From positions 128,531,989-128,595,988 of the forward strand of contig CP136068.1 of NCBI GenBank assembly GCA_032622095.1: a stretch of DNA of 64,000 bases. The letters run 5' to 3'. This document shows, piece by piece, positions 11,154-24,599 of the stretch (the first letter of the stretch is position 1; every line of letters begins with the position of its first letter). The notes beneath the pieces are model-generated. The model saw only the letters and a program-made list of their open reading frames with translations. It was not told the DNA's origin and did no database searches. The DNA is from Siphonodentalium dalli. Its lineage: Eukaryota; Mollusca; Scaphopoda; Gadilida; Siphonodentaliidae. The translations under genes and the position numbers were made by a program.

Positions 11154-11575
11154 TTAAAGGTGCTCAATCCGATTCGATTCCAACAACAACATTTTTTGAA
11201 ATGCTGCTTCAGTTATCAGAATCGATTGATTGGCAAAAAATAATGTTAACCACAGTCAAATATAGTATAAAATTGCCAAATACCTGTTATTTATCAACAT
11301 TTTGTTCACCGAAATTTTGTCGGGTTGTCAAATATCTGACACAAAAAAGCCACTTGATCCATCTTCATCCGCAAATTGGTCCGAGACCGTCTTCTCGTCG
11401 ACTGTTTACTGGGCCACTAAAAAGTATCGGTGGCGAAAAAGAATAGATTTCAAAATCGATATCTGATCACTCTGAGCTTTGATGGGTGGGTTCCTCGACC
11501 CGAATCAAATATTTTTTACCCCCGAAGCCAAGGAAACAGTAATTTGCTAGCGTTAATTCGGATTTTGCATCTTTC
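11154..11575. mobile_element. TTAA-flanked AGGTACTCAA-type element, copy 1 (degenerate)
   Basis: It starts TTAA-AGGTGCTCAATCCG at 11154 and continues with ATTCCAACAACAACA. The right half (AAAATCGATATCTGATCACT, AGCTTTGATGGGTGG, CCCCCGAAGCCAAGG) matches the same parts of the intact family member at 51359-51838. The right terminus (ATTCGGATTTTGCATCTTT near 11556) is a decayed form of the inverted repeat. Open frames at 11201-11446 and 11430-11666 lie inside and are not conserved between copies. Confidence 0.65.
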
Positions 11576-12292
11576 ATTACTCCCCTCACCACCCTCTAAA
11601 CATTCATACTACAACACTCTGTTTATAATCTCTAACTTACGAAACAATTGCGAACTGCTTTGCTAATTTGCATAATTATTGTTCTTAATTTGCAATTAAA
11701 ATGCGTTGTCCATAAATAGTATTACGATCAACGTAAATTCGTTATATGGTGAAAGGTTTCAATTGGGTCTTTTGTGGACCAAATAAAACAATAGCATTTT
11801 TATGCAGATAATATAACTACCACAAACAAATACGCACCCGAGCGACGTTGTGCATACATTGCTTGTAAGTAAGATATGATGTTCAAATAGCCGTACTCAG
11901 TATTTGTTGGTAATTTACCTTTCCGCTACAGATAAAATTGCCCCGATTTCACAATTATTTGGTTATTATAATGGCAGAACGTTGTATTGTCAATTTCTTA
12001 TCCACAAGCTCCACAACCAAATCTTGTTAGTTTCACATGTTAAAATTCTTGAAAACAACACACCTGCGCTCATTCAAGCAAAATCGGACATTTCGTCGCA
12101 TGGGTAATGTAACATGGAATAGAGTCGTCAGTTTTGACTTTCCGTTTAAATTACGAAATGGAACGACCATGCACAAGCAACCAAGTCAATAGCACTAACT
12201 ATTTGAAAAATTATTCTTCTACAATATCCCACCATTAGTTCACATGGAAACCTCATATAACAGGCACGATCTGGTATCCACAGCTTGACTCC
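11576..12292. other. No feature recognised
   Basis: AT-rich sequence between two transposable elements. No frame over 70 codons and no obvious internal repeat. Confidence 0.45.
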
Positions 12293-12443
12293 TTAACCCT
12301 TTACACAACAAAGCGGCCAAAAACGCCCAAATAAAGCTTCACAGCCTAAAATATCTTCGGTCTGTCTCAATAACACCATACAAATATGGATATCATTGGA
12401 ACCGGCTCATTGACCACATTGTGATGGTTGCAGTTATGCCCTG

Positions 12444-12515
12444 TGCCAATGAATTCTCTTATATATGCGAGTCGACCATAGGTCGCCTCGCATATATAAG
12501 AGAATGCACTGGCCT
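12444..12515. repeat. Hairpin with ATTCTCTTATATATGCGAG stem
   Basis: CCAATGAATTCTCTTATATA and the following TGCGAG pair with CTCGCATATATAAGAGAATG and CACTGG; the loop includes TCGACCATAGGTCGC. The same stem recurs inverted at 12660-12731, and a single arm, GCCAATGCATTCTCTTATAT, appears at 52854. Confidence 0.85.
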
Positions 12516-12659
12516 AAAACAATTCTTTTTTTTTAACACTTTTTACCATTTTTTCTTACATTATTTAACAATTTTATAATTTTTTCTTACATTTTTTAAC
12601 AATTTTTATAATATGTTTCTACATTCTTTGACAATTTTATCATTTTCAATATGTGTTAA

Positions 12660-12731
12660 GCCAATGCATTCTCTTATATATGCGAGGCGACCTATTACCG
12701 ACTCGCATATATAAGAGAATGCATTGGCACA
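12660..12731. repeat. Second hairpin of the piggyBac-like MITE
   Basis: GCCAATGCATTCTCTTATAT pairs with ATATAAGAGAATGCATTGGC around a loop containing GGCGACCTATTACCGAC. It is the inverted counterpart of the hairpin at 12444-12515, so the two together form the subterminal structure of the element. Confidence 0.85.
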
Positions 12732-12834
12732 TGGTCGTTCTGTTGGGTAAAGGGTTAAGGATATGGATAGCCTAAAGTCATCAGGGCATACGACAGTAAG
12801 TCTATCTGACATAGAATCGTCAGCCTACTTGGAT

Positions 12835-13290
12835 TTAAGGTACTCAATCAGATCAGACGGTCGCCATATCATCAAGATACAACAACAACAACATTTCTTC
12901 AAAATACGCTTTAGTTATCAGAATCGATTAATTGCAACAAAATAATGCTAACCACTGTCAACTATGGTATCAAATTTCCCAAAAGGTGTTATTTATCAAC
13001 ATTTTGTTCAGCGAATTATGGCCGTATTATCACTTTAGTATCACGAAATTTTGCCGTATTAACACTTAATTTTAGAGTTATGCATCTTCATCCGCAATTG
13101 TGTCCGAGACAGTCGGTTTGCCGACTGTTTTCTGGGCCACAAATAATTGCGCATCTCGAGAAATAACAAACTTCAAAATCGATATCTGATCACTCTGAGC
13201 TTTGGTGGGTGGGTTCCTCGACTCCAATCAAATATTTTTATCCCCGAAGCCAAAGAAATAATAATTTGGGAGCGTTAATTTGAGAGAACC
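12835..13290. mobile_element. TTAA-flanked AGGTACTCAA-type element, copy 2 (degenerate)
   Basis: TTTAAGGTACTCAATCAG at 12834, then ACAACAACAACA, AATCGATATCTGATCACTCT, AGCTTTGGTGGGTGG and CCCCGAAGCC match copy 1 (11.16 kb) and the intact copy (51.36 kb) in order. The right end is decayed near 13285. Two short open frames inside are non-coding. Confidence 0.65.
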
Positions 13291-13424
13291 AGCTATAATG
13301 GACAGTTATTATCACAGCTGTGAGCCTATATGCGCAGTCATTCTCTAAGAAGGAGAGTCCTTTTGTACCAGTCTGAGTGAATGAACTCGTCTGTTTTACC
13401 TCATGACAGACTGTCTTGAACAGA

Positions 13425-14100
13425 GGACAATGCTATAATGCCATTAAACCTTATCCAAGTTTCAGTAAATATCTTATTCATATACCATTTTATTTGTCAG
13501 AACATTTGACGAACATCCGAACATCTAATCATCGGTTACCAAACGAAATGTGCAGATGGACATCTAACAATAGTGAAAACAATTGCAAAATATGTGGTGT
13601 TTTAGGGGATTAATTCCATTTTGTTTTAGAATGTGACGTAATTAAAGACCTCAGAGAAAAATACATCCCACAATATTAATGGAGGTATCCAGTTAGAAAG
13701 AAATTGCACGATTTACTCACTATATGTAACGTGGCAATACTGAAACGACTTTGTATATTTCTAAAACTTGCATTCAAATGGATAAGATGGTAATCTTACA
13801 TGAAGGAAGCAGTGAAGCTGGAGGTACAGAACATAATGGAAAGGGCTATTTAATGGCTTTCCGTTATGTTGTGTAAATCCTGTTTCATTTTGAAAATGAA
13901 AATACTACTGCATTGAAACTTGTAATCAAATTTTATACCCAGTTTCACTTAGCCAGTTCGGTAAAATCCATCTTTGTATATATGCATATATATATTATTG
14001 ACTAATGTATGTTATATTCATATGTGTACTATGTCTTATACCATGTGTTATTGGTGGTACAATACATACATAAATAAATAATTCAATCAATCAATATCAA
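13425..14100 (+). pseudogene. 5'-truncated LINE 3' fragment with ORF2 C-terminus
   Basis: The frame 13425-13798 reads a peptide containing IRTSNHRLPNE and a C-x2-C-x7-H-x4-C zinc-knuckle pattern (CKIC...HFVLEC), interrupted by in-frame TAA codons at 13611-13613 and about 13677. It aligns with the C-terminus of the LINE at 53-57 kb (IRTSNHRL, CQLCG, YHFVIVC, then a short Arg/Glu-rich tail). An untranslated region follows and ends in ATAAATAAATAATTCAATCAATCAAT (about 14068-14095), a repeated 3' tail typical of LINEs. The 5' break is near 13425. It is a related but different family from the 53-kb element, whose tail is TTAC-based. Confidence 0.7.
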
Positions 14101-14138
14101 CCAGTTCGATAGATAGTCTGTCACAAATAGCAGGGTAA

Positions 14139-14350
14139 TTACTTTCAGTGCCCAGTCCGATTTTTGTATCAACCCATATTTCCTTGATCATTTTTCAAAT
14201 TTATTGATTATAATAATGTGATACATTGATGGAAAGAGCTATAAGAGCTGTTTCCATCAATGTATCACATTATTATAAACAATAAATTTGAAAAATGATC
14301 AAGGAAATATGGGTTGATACAAAATTCGGACTTGGCACTGAAAGGGTTAA
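14139..14350. mobile_element. ~210-bp foldback element ending in TTAA
   Basis: The arms 14142-14235 and 14257-14346 are reverse complements (CTTTCAGTGCCCAGTCCGA against TCGGACTTGGCACTGAAAG, then TTTGTATCAACCCATATTTC and GATCATTTTTCAAATTTATTG with the matching right sequence). The loop holds AGAGCTATAAGAGCT. The right end is AAAGGG-TTAA (14341-14350); the left end is altered. CCCTTTCAGTGCC termini with TTAA suggest a piggyBac-like MITE. Confidence 0.75.
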
Positions 14351-15935
14351 AGCAAAGATTATGTCATTGTCAGCCAACCATATAATTTACACGCAACTAT
14401 CTTCCGATTGGCTCATTTCAGATTTGCCGCGAGTTGCAATTGGCTGACACTGTCCCAGACTGTCGTTGCACTATATTAACATCAAATTATATGACATCCT
14501 GCATGGTCCTCCAAACAAATACAGACACGTGGTTATATACTGTATCTATAGGGTGAAGGGACCCGTATAATGCAGTCCGACCACCATGTCCGGCATTCGA
14601 TCGGAAACGACTCAACAACTGAATTGCACACCTGACAAGCACTGATAATTCGTCGGACCACCAGATAGGGCTTCGCGGTTTTTCGGTATTTAGTCATACC
14701 GCGGTTTTATTTTTAATACCGTGTAGTCGGTCGGTATTGGATTACGTGAATAGTCGGCATATCGCCGCAAACTATAATTTCTTCTTTTATTCGGTTTTAC
14801 AACAGCAAACGTCAAAAAACTTGACATAATCCGAGGAAATAACGCGTGCTTGTAAGTAATGAACGAGAAATATGTATGCTGCGCCGTGTGTAAACTGGAC
14901 ATTCCATGGTCACCACGGCGGATTCCAGCCAGTTTCCAACTGATGTCGGTCCAAAATTTTGACAAAAAAGCACGAGAATATGCCACTTTTATCATGAAAA
15001 AAACAATTGTTTACAAAGTCAAACAATGACAACAACTGCAACCCATTTTTTATGTGAAATATGAATATCTAACTGTTGACACTTTTGAAAATATTGGAAC
15101 TAAGATATCCAAAATTGGGAATTAAACAACCAAAACCAACTGTCATCATCACATCCCTGCCCGATCGCATGGATATGTGTTATCTGGCTCCGCCTCGGAA
15201 ATCAGGGAAAGAAAAGTATCTTAAACTATATTTATATACGAGGCCAAATGTACTGAAATTAACACCGCTTTTCAGAACCCATGACGAGAACATATTCAGA
15301 AAATAGTATCATTCATTCGAAATGTGCCACAAGTAATATAATCTGAGTCCTCTTGAGGCTTAATTCATACAGCTAAAATGCATACCCAACTACCAAACAC
15401 GATGCCAATAACCCAGAACACAATAACAATAACACTATATGTATATATCAGACCAATCTAATTATATACATATATATGAATATACTATTTATATATACAA
15501 CTTACATTTGCTTTAATACATGTATGCCACTGATTACAATATATTTTCTGTCGTATCTATCTTGATGATCAGAATATTAATATTCTTAATTGAAATTGAA
15601 TCGAGGTACTAATTATCTATGTCCCATTGCGCCATGTTATCTTTGTTTTCTCAATGAAAATAAAAATATGATGCATCGCTTGGATGTGGCAAAATACACC
15701 CGTGGTTTGTCCCAAATGAAGACACGAACAAAGGGCCATCTCACGTGATGGTGCAAAGAGAGAGCTCAAAATCAAACTCAGCATCAGTGCTCAACAAAGG
15801 GCCATAACTCTAGTGAAAATTAGCGTAGCGGACGGCCGGGTCGACCAATATCAAAATAGGCCCCGTTTTGTTTTAAACCGGCGTATAAATGAGTCTCGGT
15901 GTACATTGTACCTCCGATAACTTATAATGTACTCA
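14351..15935. other. No gene supported left of the satellite
   Basis: Open frames at 14995-14690 (minus) and 15076-15306 (plus) have no recognisable motif. ATACCG and CCGCGGTTTT motifs repeat near 14670-14740. Two copies of AAAGGGCCAT (15730 and 15797), the second reading AAAGGGCCATAACTCTAGTG, resemble dispersed intronic sequence I associate with lophotrochozoan genomes. I looked here for a continuation of the minus-strand gene seen right of the array and found no convincing exon. Confidence 0.4.
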
Positions 15936-16890
15936 ACCTTATTGCTCTGACCCACTGTCGAGAGCTGTTATTACTGATATTCACCTTATTGCTCTGACCT
16001 ACTGTCGAGAGCTGTTATTACTGATATTCACCTTGTTGCTCTGACCCACTGTCGAGAGCTGTTATTACTGATATTCACCTTATTGCTCTGACCTACTGTC
16101 GAGAGCTGTTATTACTGATGTTCACCTTGTTGCTCTGACCCACTGTCGAGAGCTGTTATTACTGATGTTCACCTTGTTGCTCTGACCCACTGTCGAGAGC
16201 TGTTATTACTGATGTTCACCTTGTTGCTCTGACCCACTGTCGAGAGCTGTTATTACTGTTGTTCACCTTATTGCTCTGACCCACTGTCGAGAGCTGAAAT
16301 TACTGATGTTCACCTTATTGCTATGATCCACTGTCGCAAGCTGCTATTACTGATGTTCACCTTATTGGTCCGACCCACTGTCGGGAGCTGTTATTACTGA
16401 TGTTCACCTTATTGCTCTGACCCACTGTCGAGAGCTGTTATTACTGATATTCACCTTATTGCTCTGACCCACTGTCGAGAGCTGTTATTACTGATATTCA
16501 CCTTATTGCTCTGACCCACTGTCGAGAGCTGTTATTACTGATATTCACCTTATTGCTCTGACCCACTGTCGAGAGCTGTTATTACTGATATTCACCTTAT
16601 TGCTCTGACCCACTGTCGAGAGCTGTTATTACTGATATTCACCTTATTGCTCTGACCCACTGTCGAGAGCTGTTATTACTGATGTTCACCTTATTGCTCT
16701 GACCCACTGTCGAGAGCTGTTATTACTGATATTCACCTTATTGCTCTGACCCACTGTCGAGAGCTGTTATTACTGATATTCACCTTATTGCTCTGACCCA
16801 CTGTCGAGAGCTGTTATTATTGATGTTCACCTTATTGCTCTGACCCACTGTCGAGAGCTGTTATTACTGATATTCACCTTATTGCTCTGA

Positions 16891-19800
16891 CCCACTATTG
16901 AGAGCTGTTATTACTGATATTCACCTTCCTGCTCTGACCCACTGTCGAGAGCTGTTATGACTGATATTCACCTTATTGCTCTGACCCACTGTCGGGAGCT
17001 GTTATTACTGATATTCACCTTATTGCTCTGACCCACTGTCGAGAGCTGTTATTACTGATATTCACCTTATTGCTCTGACCCACTAACGGGAGCTGATATT
17101 ACTGATGTTCACCTTATTGCTCTGACCCACTGTCGAGAGCTGTTATTACTGATATTCACCTTATTGCTCTGACCAACTGTCGAGAGCTGTTATTACTAAT
17201 ATTCACCTTATTGCTCTGACCCACTGTCGAGAGCTGTTCTTACTGATATTCACCTTATTGCTCTGACCCACTGTCGAGAGCTGTTATTACTGATGTTCAC
17301 CTTATTGCTCTGACCCACAGTCGAGAGCTGTTATTACTGATATTCACCTTATTGCTCTGACCCACTGTCGAGAGCTGTTATTACTGATATTCACCTTATT
17401 GATCTGACCCACTGTCGAGAGCTGTTATTACTGATATTCACATTATTGCTCTGACCCACTGTCGGGAGCTGTTATTACTGATATTCACCTTATTGCTCTG
17501 ACCCGCTGTCGGGAGCTGTTATTACTGATATTCACCGTATTGCTCTGACCCACTATCGGGAGCTGTTATTAATGATGTTCACCTTATTACTCTGACCCAC
17601 TGTCGAGGGCTGTTATTACTGATATTCACCTTATTGCTCTGACCCACTGTCGAGAGCTGTTATTACTGATGTTCACCTTATTGCTCTGACCCACTGTCGA
17701 TAGCTGTTATTACTGATATTCACCTTATTGCTCGGACCCACTGTCGAGAGCTGTTATTACTGATATTCACCTTATTGCTCTGACCCACTGTCGGGAGCTG
17801 TTATTACTGATGTTCACCTTATTGCTCTGACCCACTGTCGAGAGCTGTTATTACTGATATTCACCTTATTGCTCTGACCCACTGTCGAGAGCTGTTATTA
17901 CTGATATTCACCTTATTGCTCTGATCCACCGTCGAGAGCTGTTGTTACTGATATTCACCTTATTGCTCTGACCCACTGTCGAGAGCTGTTATTACTGATA
18001 TTCACCTTATTGCTCTGACCCACTGTCGAGAGCTGTTATTACTGATATTCACCTTATTGCTCTGATCCACCGTCGAGAGCTGTTGTTACTGATATTCACC
18101 TTATTGCTCTGACCCACTGTCGAGAGCTGTTATTACTGATATTCACCTTATTGCTCTGACCCACTGTCGAGAGCTGTTATTACTGATGTTCACCTTATTG
18201 CTCTGACCCACTGTCGAGAGCTGTTATTACTGATGTTCACCTTATTGCTCTGACCCACTGTCGAGAGCTGTTATTACTGATATTCACCTTATTGCTCTGA
18301 CCCACTGTCGAGAGCTGTTGTTACTGATATTCACCTTATTGCTCTGACCCACTGTCGAGGGCTGTTATTACTGATATTCACCTTATTGCTCTAACCCACT
18401 GTCGAGAGCTGTTATTACTGATGTTCACCTTATTGCTCTGACCCACTGTCGAGAGCTGTTATTACTGATATTCACCTTATTGCTCTGACCCACTGTCGAG
18501 AGCTGTTATTACTGATGTTCACCTTATTGCTCTGACCCACTGTCGGGAGCTGTTATTACTGATGTTCACCTTATTGCTCTGACCCACTATTGAGAGCTGT
18601 TATTACTGATATTCACCTTCCTGCTCTGACCCACTGTCGAGAGCTGTTATGACTGATATTCACCTTGTTGCTCTGACCCACTGTCGGGAGCTGTTATTAC
18701 TGATATTCACCTTATTGCTCTGACCCACTGTCGAGAGCTGTTATTACTGATATTCACCTTATTGCTCTGACCCACTAACGGGAGCTGATATTACTGATGT
18801 TCACCTTATTGCTCTGACCCACTGTCGAGAGCTGTTATTACTGATATTCACCTTATTGCTCTGACCAACTGTCGAGAGCTGTTATTACTAATATTCACCT
18901 TATTGCTCTGACCCACTGTCGAGAGCTGTTCTTACTGATATTCACCTTATTGCTCTGACCCACTGTCGAGAGCTGTTATTACTGATGTTCACCTTATTGC
19001 TCTGACCCACAGTCGAGAGCTGTTATTACTGATATTCACCTTATTGCTCTGACCCACTGTCGAGAGCTGTTATTACTGATATTCACCTTATTGATCTGAC
19101 CCACTGTCGAGAGCTGTTATTACTGATATTCACATTATTGCTCTGACCCACTGTCGGGAGCTGTTATTACTGATATTCACCTTATTGCTCTGACCCACTG
19201 TCGGGAGCTGTTATTACTGATATTCACCGTATTGCTCTGACCCACTATCGGGAGCTGTTATTAATGATGTTCACCTTATTACTCTGACCCACTGTCGAGG
19301 GCTGTTATTACTGATATTCACCTTATTGCTCTGACCCACTGTCGAGAGCTGTTATTACTGATGTTCACCTTATTGCTCTGACCCACTGTCGAGAGCTGTT
19401 ATTACTGATATTCACCTTATTGCTCGGACCCACTGTCGAGAGCTGTTATTACTGATATTCACCTTATTGCTCTGACCCACTGTCGGGAGCTGTTATTACT
19501 GATGTTCACCTTATTGCTCTGACCCACTGTCGAGAGCTGTTATTACTGATATTCACCTTATTGCTCTGACCCACTGTCGAGAGCTGTTATTACTGATATT
19601 CACCTTATTGCTCTGATCCACCGTCGATAGCTGTTGTTACTGATATTCACCTTATTGCTCTGACCCACTGTCGAGAGCTGTTATTACTGATATTCACCTT
19701 ATTGCTCTGACCCACTGTCGAGAGCTGTTATTACTGATATTCACCTTATTGCTCTGATCCACCGTCGAGAGCTGTTGTTACTGATATTCACCTTATTGCT

Positions 19801-22800
19801 CTGACCCACTGTCGAGAGCTGTTATTACTGATATTCACCTTATTGCTCTGACCCACTGTCGAGAGCTGTTATTACTGATGTTCACCTTATTGCTCTGACC
19901 CACTGTCGAGAGCTGTTATTACTGATGTTCACCTTATTGCTCTGACCCACTGTCGAGAGCTGTTATTACTGATATTCACCTTATTGCTCTGACCCACTGT
20001 CGAGAGCTGTTGTTACTGATATTCACCTTATTGCTCTGACCCACTGTCGAGGGCTGTTATTACTGATATTCACCTTATTGCTCTAACCCACTGTCGAGAG
20101 CTGTTATTACTGATGTTCACCTTATTGCTCTGACCCACTGTCGAGAGCTGTTATTACTGATATTCACCTTATTGCTCTGACCCACTGTCGAGAGCTGTTA
20201 TTACTGATGTTCACCTTATTGCTCTGACCCACTGTCGGGAGCTGTTATTACTGATGTTCACCTTATTGCTCTGACCCACTGTCGAGAGCTGTTATTACTG
20301 ATATTCACCTTATTGCTCTGACCCACTGTCGAGAGCTGTTATTACTGATATTCACCTTATTACTCTGACCTACTGTCGAGAGCAGTTATTACTGATGTTC
20401 ACCTTATTTCTCTGACCCACTGTCGAGAGCTGTTATTACTGATGTTCACCTTATTGCTCTGACCCACTGTCGAGAGCTGTTATTACTGATGTTCACCTTA
20501 TTACTCTGACCCACTGTCGAGAGCTGTTATTACTGATATTCACCTTATTGCTCTGACCCACCGTCGAGAGCTGTTATTACTGATATTCACCTTATTTCTC
20601 TGACCCACCGTCGAGAGCTGTTATTACTGATATTCACCTTATTGCTCTGACCCACTGTCGAGAGCTGTTGTTACTGATATTCACCTTATTGCTCTGACCC
20701 ACTGTCGAGGGCTGTTATTACTGATATTCACCTTATTGCTCTAACCCACTGTCGAGAGCTGTTATTACTGATGTTCACCTTATTGCTCTGACCCACTGTC
20801 GAGAGCTGTTATTACTGATATTCACCTTATTGCTCTGACCCACTGTCGAGAGCTGTTATTACTGATGTTCACCTTATTGCTCTGACCCACTGTCGGGAGC
20901 TGTTATTACTGATGTTCACCTTATTGCTCTGACCCACTATTGAGAGCTGTTATTACTGATATTCACCTTCCTGCTCTGACCCACTGTCGAGAGCTGTTAT
21001 GACTGATATTCACCTTGTTGCTCTGACCCACTGTCGGGAGCTGTTATTACTGATATTCACCTTATTGCTCTGACCCACTGTCGAGAGCTGTTATTACTGA
21101 TATTCACCTTATTGCTCTGACCCACTAACGGGAGCTGATATTACTGATGTTCACCTTATTGCTCTGACCCACTGTCGAGAGCTGTTATTACTGATATTCA
21201 CCTTATTGCTCTGACCAACTGTCGAGAGCTGTTATTACTAATATTCACCTTATTGCTCTGACCCACTGTCGAGAGCTGTTCTTACTGATATTCACCTTAT
21301 TGCTCTGACCCACTGTCGAGAGCTGTTATTACTGATGTTCACCTTATTGCTCTGACCCACAGTCGAGAGCTGTTATTACTGATATTCACCTTATTGCTCT
21401 GACCCACTGTCGAGAGCTGTTATTACTGATATTCACCTTATTGATCTGACCCACTGTCGAGAGCTGTTATTACTGATATTCACATTATTGCTCTGACCCA
21501 CTGTCGGGAGCTGTTATTACTGATATTCACCTTATTGCTCTGACCCACTGTCGGGAGCTGTTATTACTGATATTCACCGTATTGCTCTGACCCACTATCG
21601 GGAGCTGTTATTAATGATGTTCACCTTATTACTCTGACCCACTGTCGAGGGCTGTTATTACTGATATTCACCTTATTGCTCTGACCCACTGTCGAGAGCT
21701 GTTATTACTGATGTTCACCTTATTGCTCTGACCCACTGTCGAGAGCTGTTATTACTGATATTCACCTTATTGCTCGGACCCACTGTCGAGAGCTGTTATT
21801 ACTGATATTCACCTTATTGCTCTGACCCACTGTCGGGAGCTGTTATTACTGATGTTCACCTTATTGCTCTGACCCACTGTCGAGAGCTGTTATTACTGAT
21901 ATTCACCTTATTGCTCTGACCCACTGTCGAGAGCTGTTATTACTGATATTCACCTTATTGCTCTGATCCACCGTCGATAGCTGTTGTTACTGATATTCAC
22001 CTTATTGCTCTGACCCACTGTCGAGAGCTGTTATTACTGATATTCACCTTATTGCTCTGACCCACTGTCGAGAGCTGTTATTACTGATATTCACCTTATT
22101 GCTCTGATCCACCGTCGAGAGCTGTTGTTACTGATATTCACCTTATTGCTCTGACCCACTGTCGAGAGCTGTTATTACTGATATTCACCTTATTGCTCTG
22201 ACCCACTGTCGAGAGCTGTTATTACTGATGTTCACCTTATTGCTCTGACCCACTGTCGAGAGCTGTTATTACTGATGTTCACCTTATTGCTCTGACCCAC
22301 TGTCGAGAGCTGTTATTACTGATATTCACCTTATTGCTCTGACCCACTGTCGAGAGCTGTTGTTACTGATATTCACCTTATTGCTCTGACCCACTGTCGA
22401 GGGCTGTTATTACTGATATTCACCTTATTGCTCTAACCCACTGTCGAGAGCTGTTATTACTGATGTTCACCTTATTGCTCTGACCCACTGTCGAGAGCTG
22501 TTATTACTGATATTCACCTTATTGCTCTGACCCACTGTCGAGAGCTGTTATTACTGATGTTCACCTTATTGCTCTGACCCACTGTCGGGAGCTGTTATTA
22601 CTGATGTTCACCTTATTGCTCTGACCCACTGTCGAGAGCTGTTATTACTGATATTCACCTTATTGCTCTGACCCACTGTCGAGAGCTGTTATTACTGATA
22701 TTCACCTTATTACTCTGACCTACTGTCGAGAGCAGTTATTACTGATGTTCACCTTATTTCTCTGACCCACTGTCGAGAGCTGTTATTACTGATGTTCACC

Positions 22801-23002
22801 TTATTGCTCTGACCCACTGTCGAGAGCTGTTATTACTGATGTTCACCTTATTACTCTGACCCACTGTCGAGAGCTGTTATTACTGATATTCACCTTATTG
22901 CTCTGACCCACCGTCGAGAGCTGTTATTACTGATATTCACCTTATTTCTCTGACCCACCGTCGAGAGCTGTTATTACTGATATTCACCTTATTGCTCTGA
23001 CC
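16891..23002. repeat. Higher-order repeat block 1 of the satellite (36- and 50-monomer periods)
   Basis: The rare variant CCCACTATTGAGAGC followed by ACCTTCCTGC occurs at 16891, 18583 and 20933. The spacings are 1,692 bp (36 x 47) and 2,350 bp (50 x 47). Neighbouring rare variants (CACTAACGGG, GCTGTTCTTACTG, CCACAGTCG, ATCCACCGTCGATAGC) follow in the same order. Segments 18301-20650 and 20651-23000 are an essentially exact 50-monomer tandem duplication; similarity stops near 23003. The 36-monomer copy lacks 14 monomers present in the other two. Confidence 0.9.
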
Positions 23003-24599
23003 CACCGTCGAGAGCTGTTATTACTGATATTCACCTTATTGCTCTGACCCATTGTCGAGAGCTGTTATTACTGATGTTCACCTTATTGCTCGGACCCACT
23101 GTCGAGAGCTGTTATTACTGATATTCACCTTATTGCTCTGACCCACCGTCGAGAGCTGTTATTACTGATATTCACCTTATTGCTCTGACCCACTGTCGAG
23201 AGCTGTTATTACTGATGTTCACCTTATTGCTCTGACCCACTGTCGAGAGCTGTTATTACTGATGTTCACCTTACTGCTCTGACCCACTGTCGAGAGCTGT
23301 TATTACTGATGTTCACCTTACTGTTCTGACCCACTGTCGAGAGCTGTTATTAATGATGTTCACCTTATTGCTCTGACACACTGTCGAGAGCTGTTATTAC
23401 TGATGTTCACCTTACTGCTCTGACCCACTGTCGAGAGCTGTTATTACTGATGTTCACCTTACTGCTCTGACCCACTGTCGAGAGCTGTTATTACTGATGT
23501 TCACCTTACTGTTCTGACCCACTGTCGAGAGCTGTTATTACTGATGTTCACCTTATTGCTCTGACCCACTGTCGGGAGCTGTTATTACTGATGTTCACCT
23601 TACTGCTCTGATCCACCGCCGAGAGCTGTTATTACTGATATTCACCTTATTGCTCTGACCCACTGTCGAGAGCTGTTATTACTGATGTTCACCTTATTGC
23701 GCTGACCCACTGTCGAGAGCTGTTATTACTGATATTCACCTTATTGCTCTGACCCACTGTCGAGAGCTGTTATTAATGATGTTCACATTATTGCTCTGAC
23801 ACACTGTCGAGAGCTGTTATTACTGATGTTCACCTTATTGCTCTGACACACTGTCGAGAGCTGTTATTACTGATGTTCACCGTATTGCTCTGACCCATTG
23901 TCGAGAGCTGTTATTACTGATGTTCACCTTATTTCTCGGACCCACTGTCGAGAGCTGTTATTAATGACGTTCACCTTATTGCTCGGACCCACTGTCGAGA
24001 TATGTTATTACTGATATTCACCTTATTGCTCTGATCCACTGCCGAGAGCTGTTATTACTGATGTTCACCTTATTGCTCTGACCCATTGTCGAGAGCTGTT
24101 ATAACTGATATTCACCTTATTGCTCTGACCCACTGCCGAGAGCTGTTATTACTGATATTCACCTTATTGCGCTGACCCACTGTCGAGAGCTGTTATTACT
24201 GATATTCACCTTATTGCGCTGACCCACTGTCGAGAGCTGTTATTACTGATATTCACCTTATTGCTCGGACCCACCGTCGAGAGCTGTTATTACTGATATT
24301 CACCTTATTGCTCTGATCCACCGCCGAGAGCTGTTATTACTGATATTCACCTTATTGCTCTGACCCACTGTCGATAGCTGATATTACTGATATTCACCGT
24401 ATTGCTCTGACCCACTGTCGAGAGCTGTTATTACTGATATTCACCTTATTGTGCTGACACACTGTCGGGAGCTGTTATTACTGATGTTCACCTTATTGCT
24501 CTGATCCACCGCCGAGAGCTGTTATTACTGATGTTCACCTTATTGCTCTGACCCACTGCCGAGAGCTGTTATTACTGATATTCACCTTATTTCTCTGAC

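Larger units (their letters stand above)
12293..12758. mobile_element. piggyBac-like MITE flanked by TTAA, with two internal hairpins
   Basis: TTAA at 12293-12296 and 12755-12758 flanks a 458-bp element. The left end CCCTTTACACAACAAAGCGG and the reverse complement of the right end CCCTTTACCCAACAGAACGA agree at most positions. TTAA target sites and CCC-starting termini are typical of the piggyBac superfamily. There is no transposase. Two perfect-stem hairpins (12444-12515 and 12660-12731) bracket an AT-rich tandem repeat (about 12520-12655) of units like TTTTTTAACAATTTTATAA. Confidence 0.75.
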
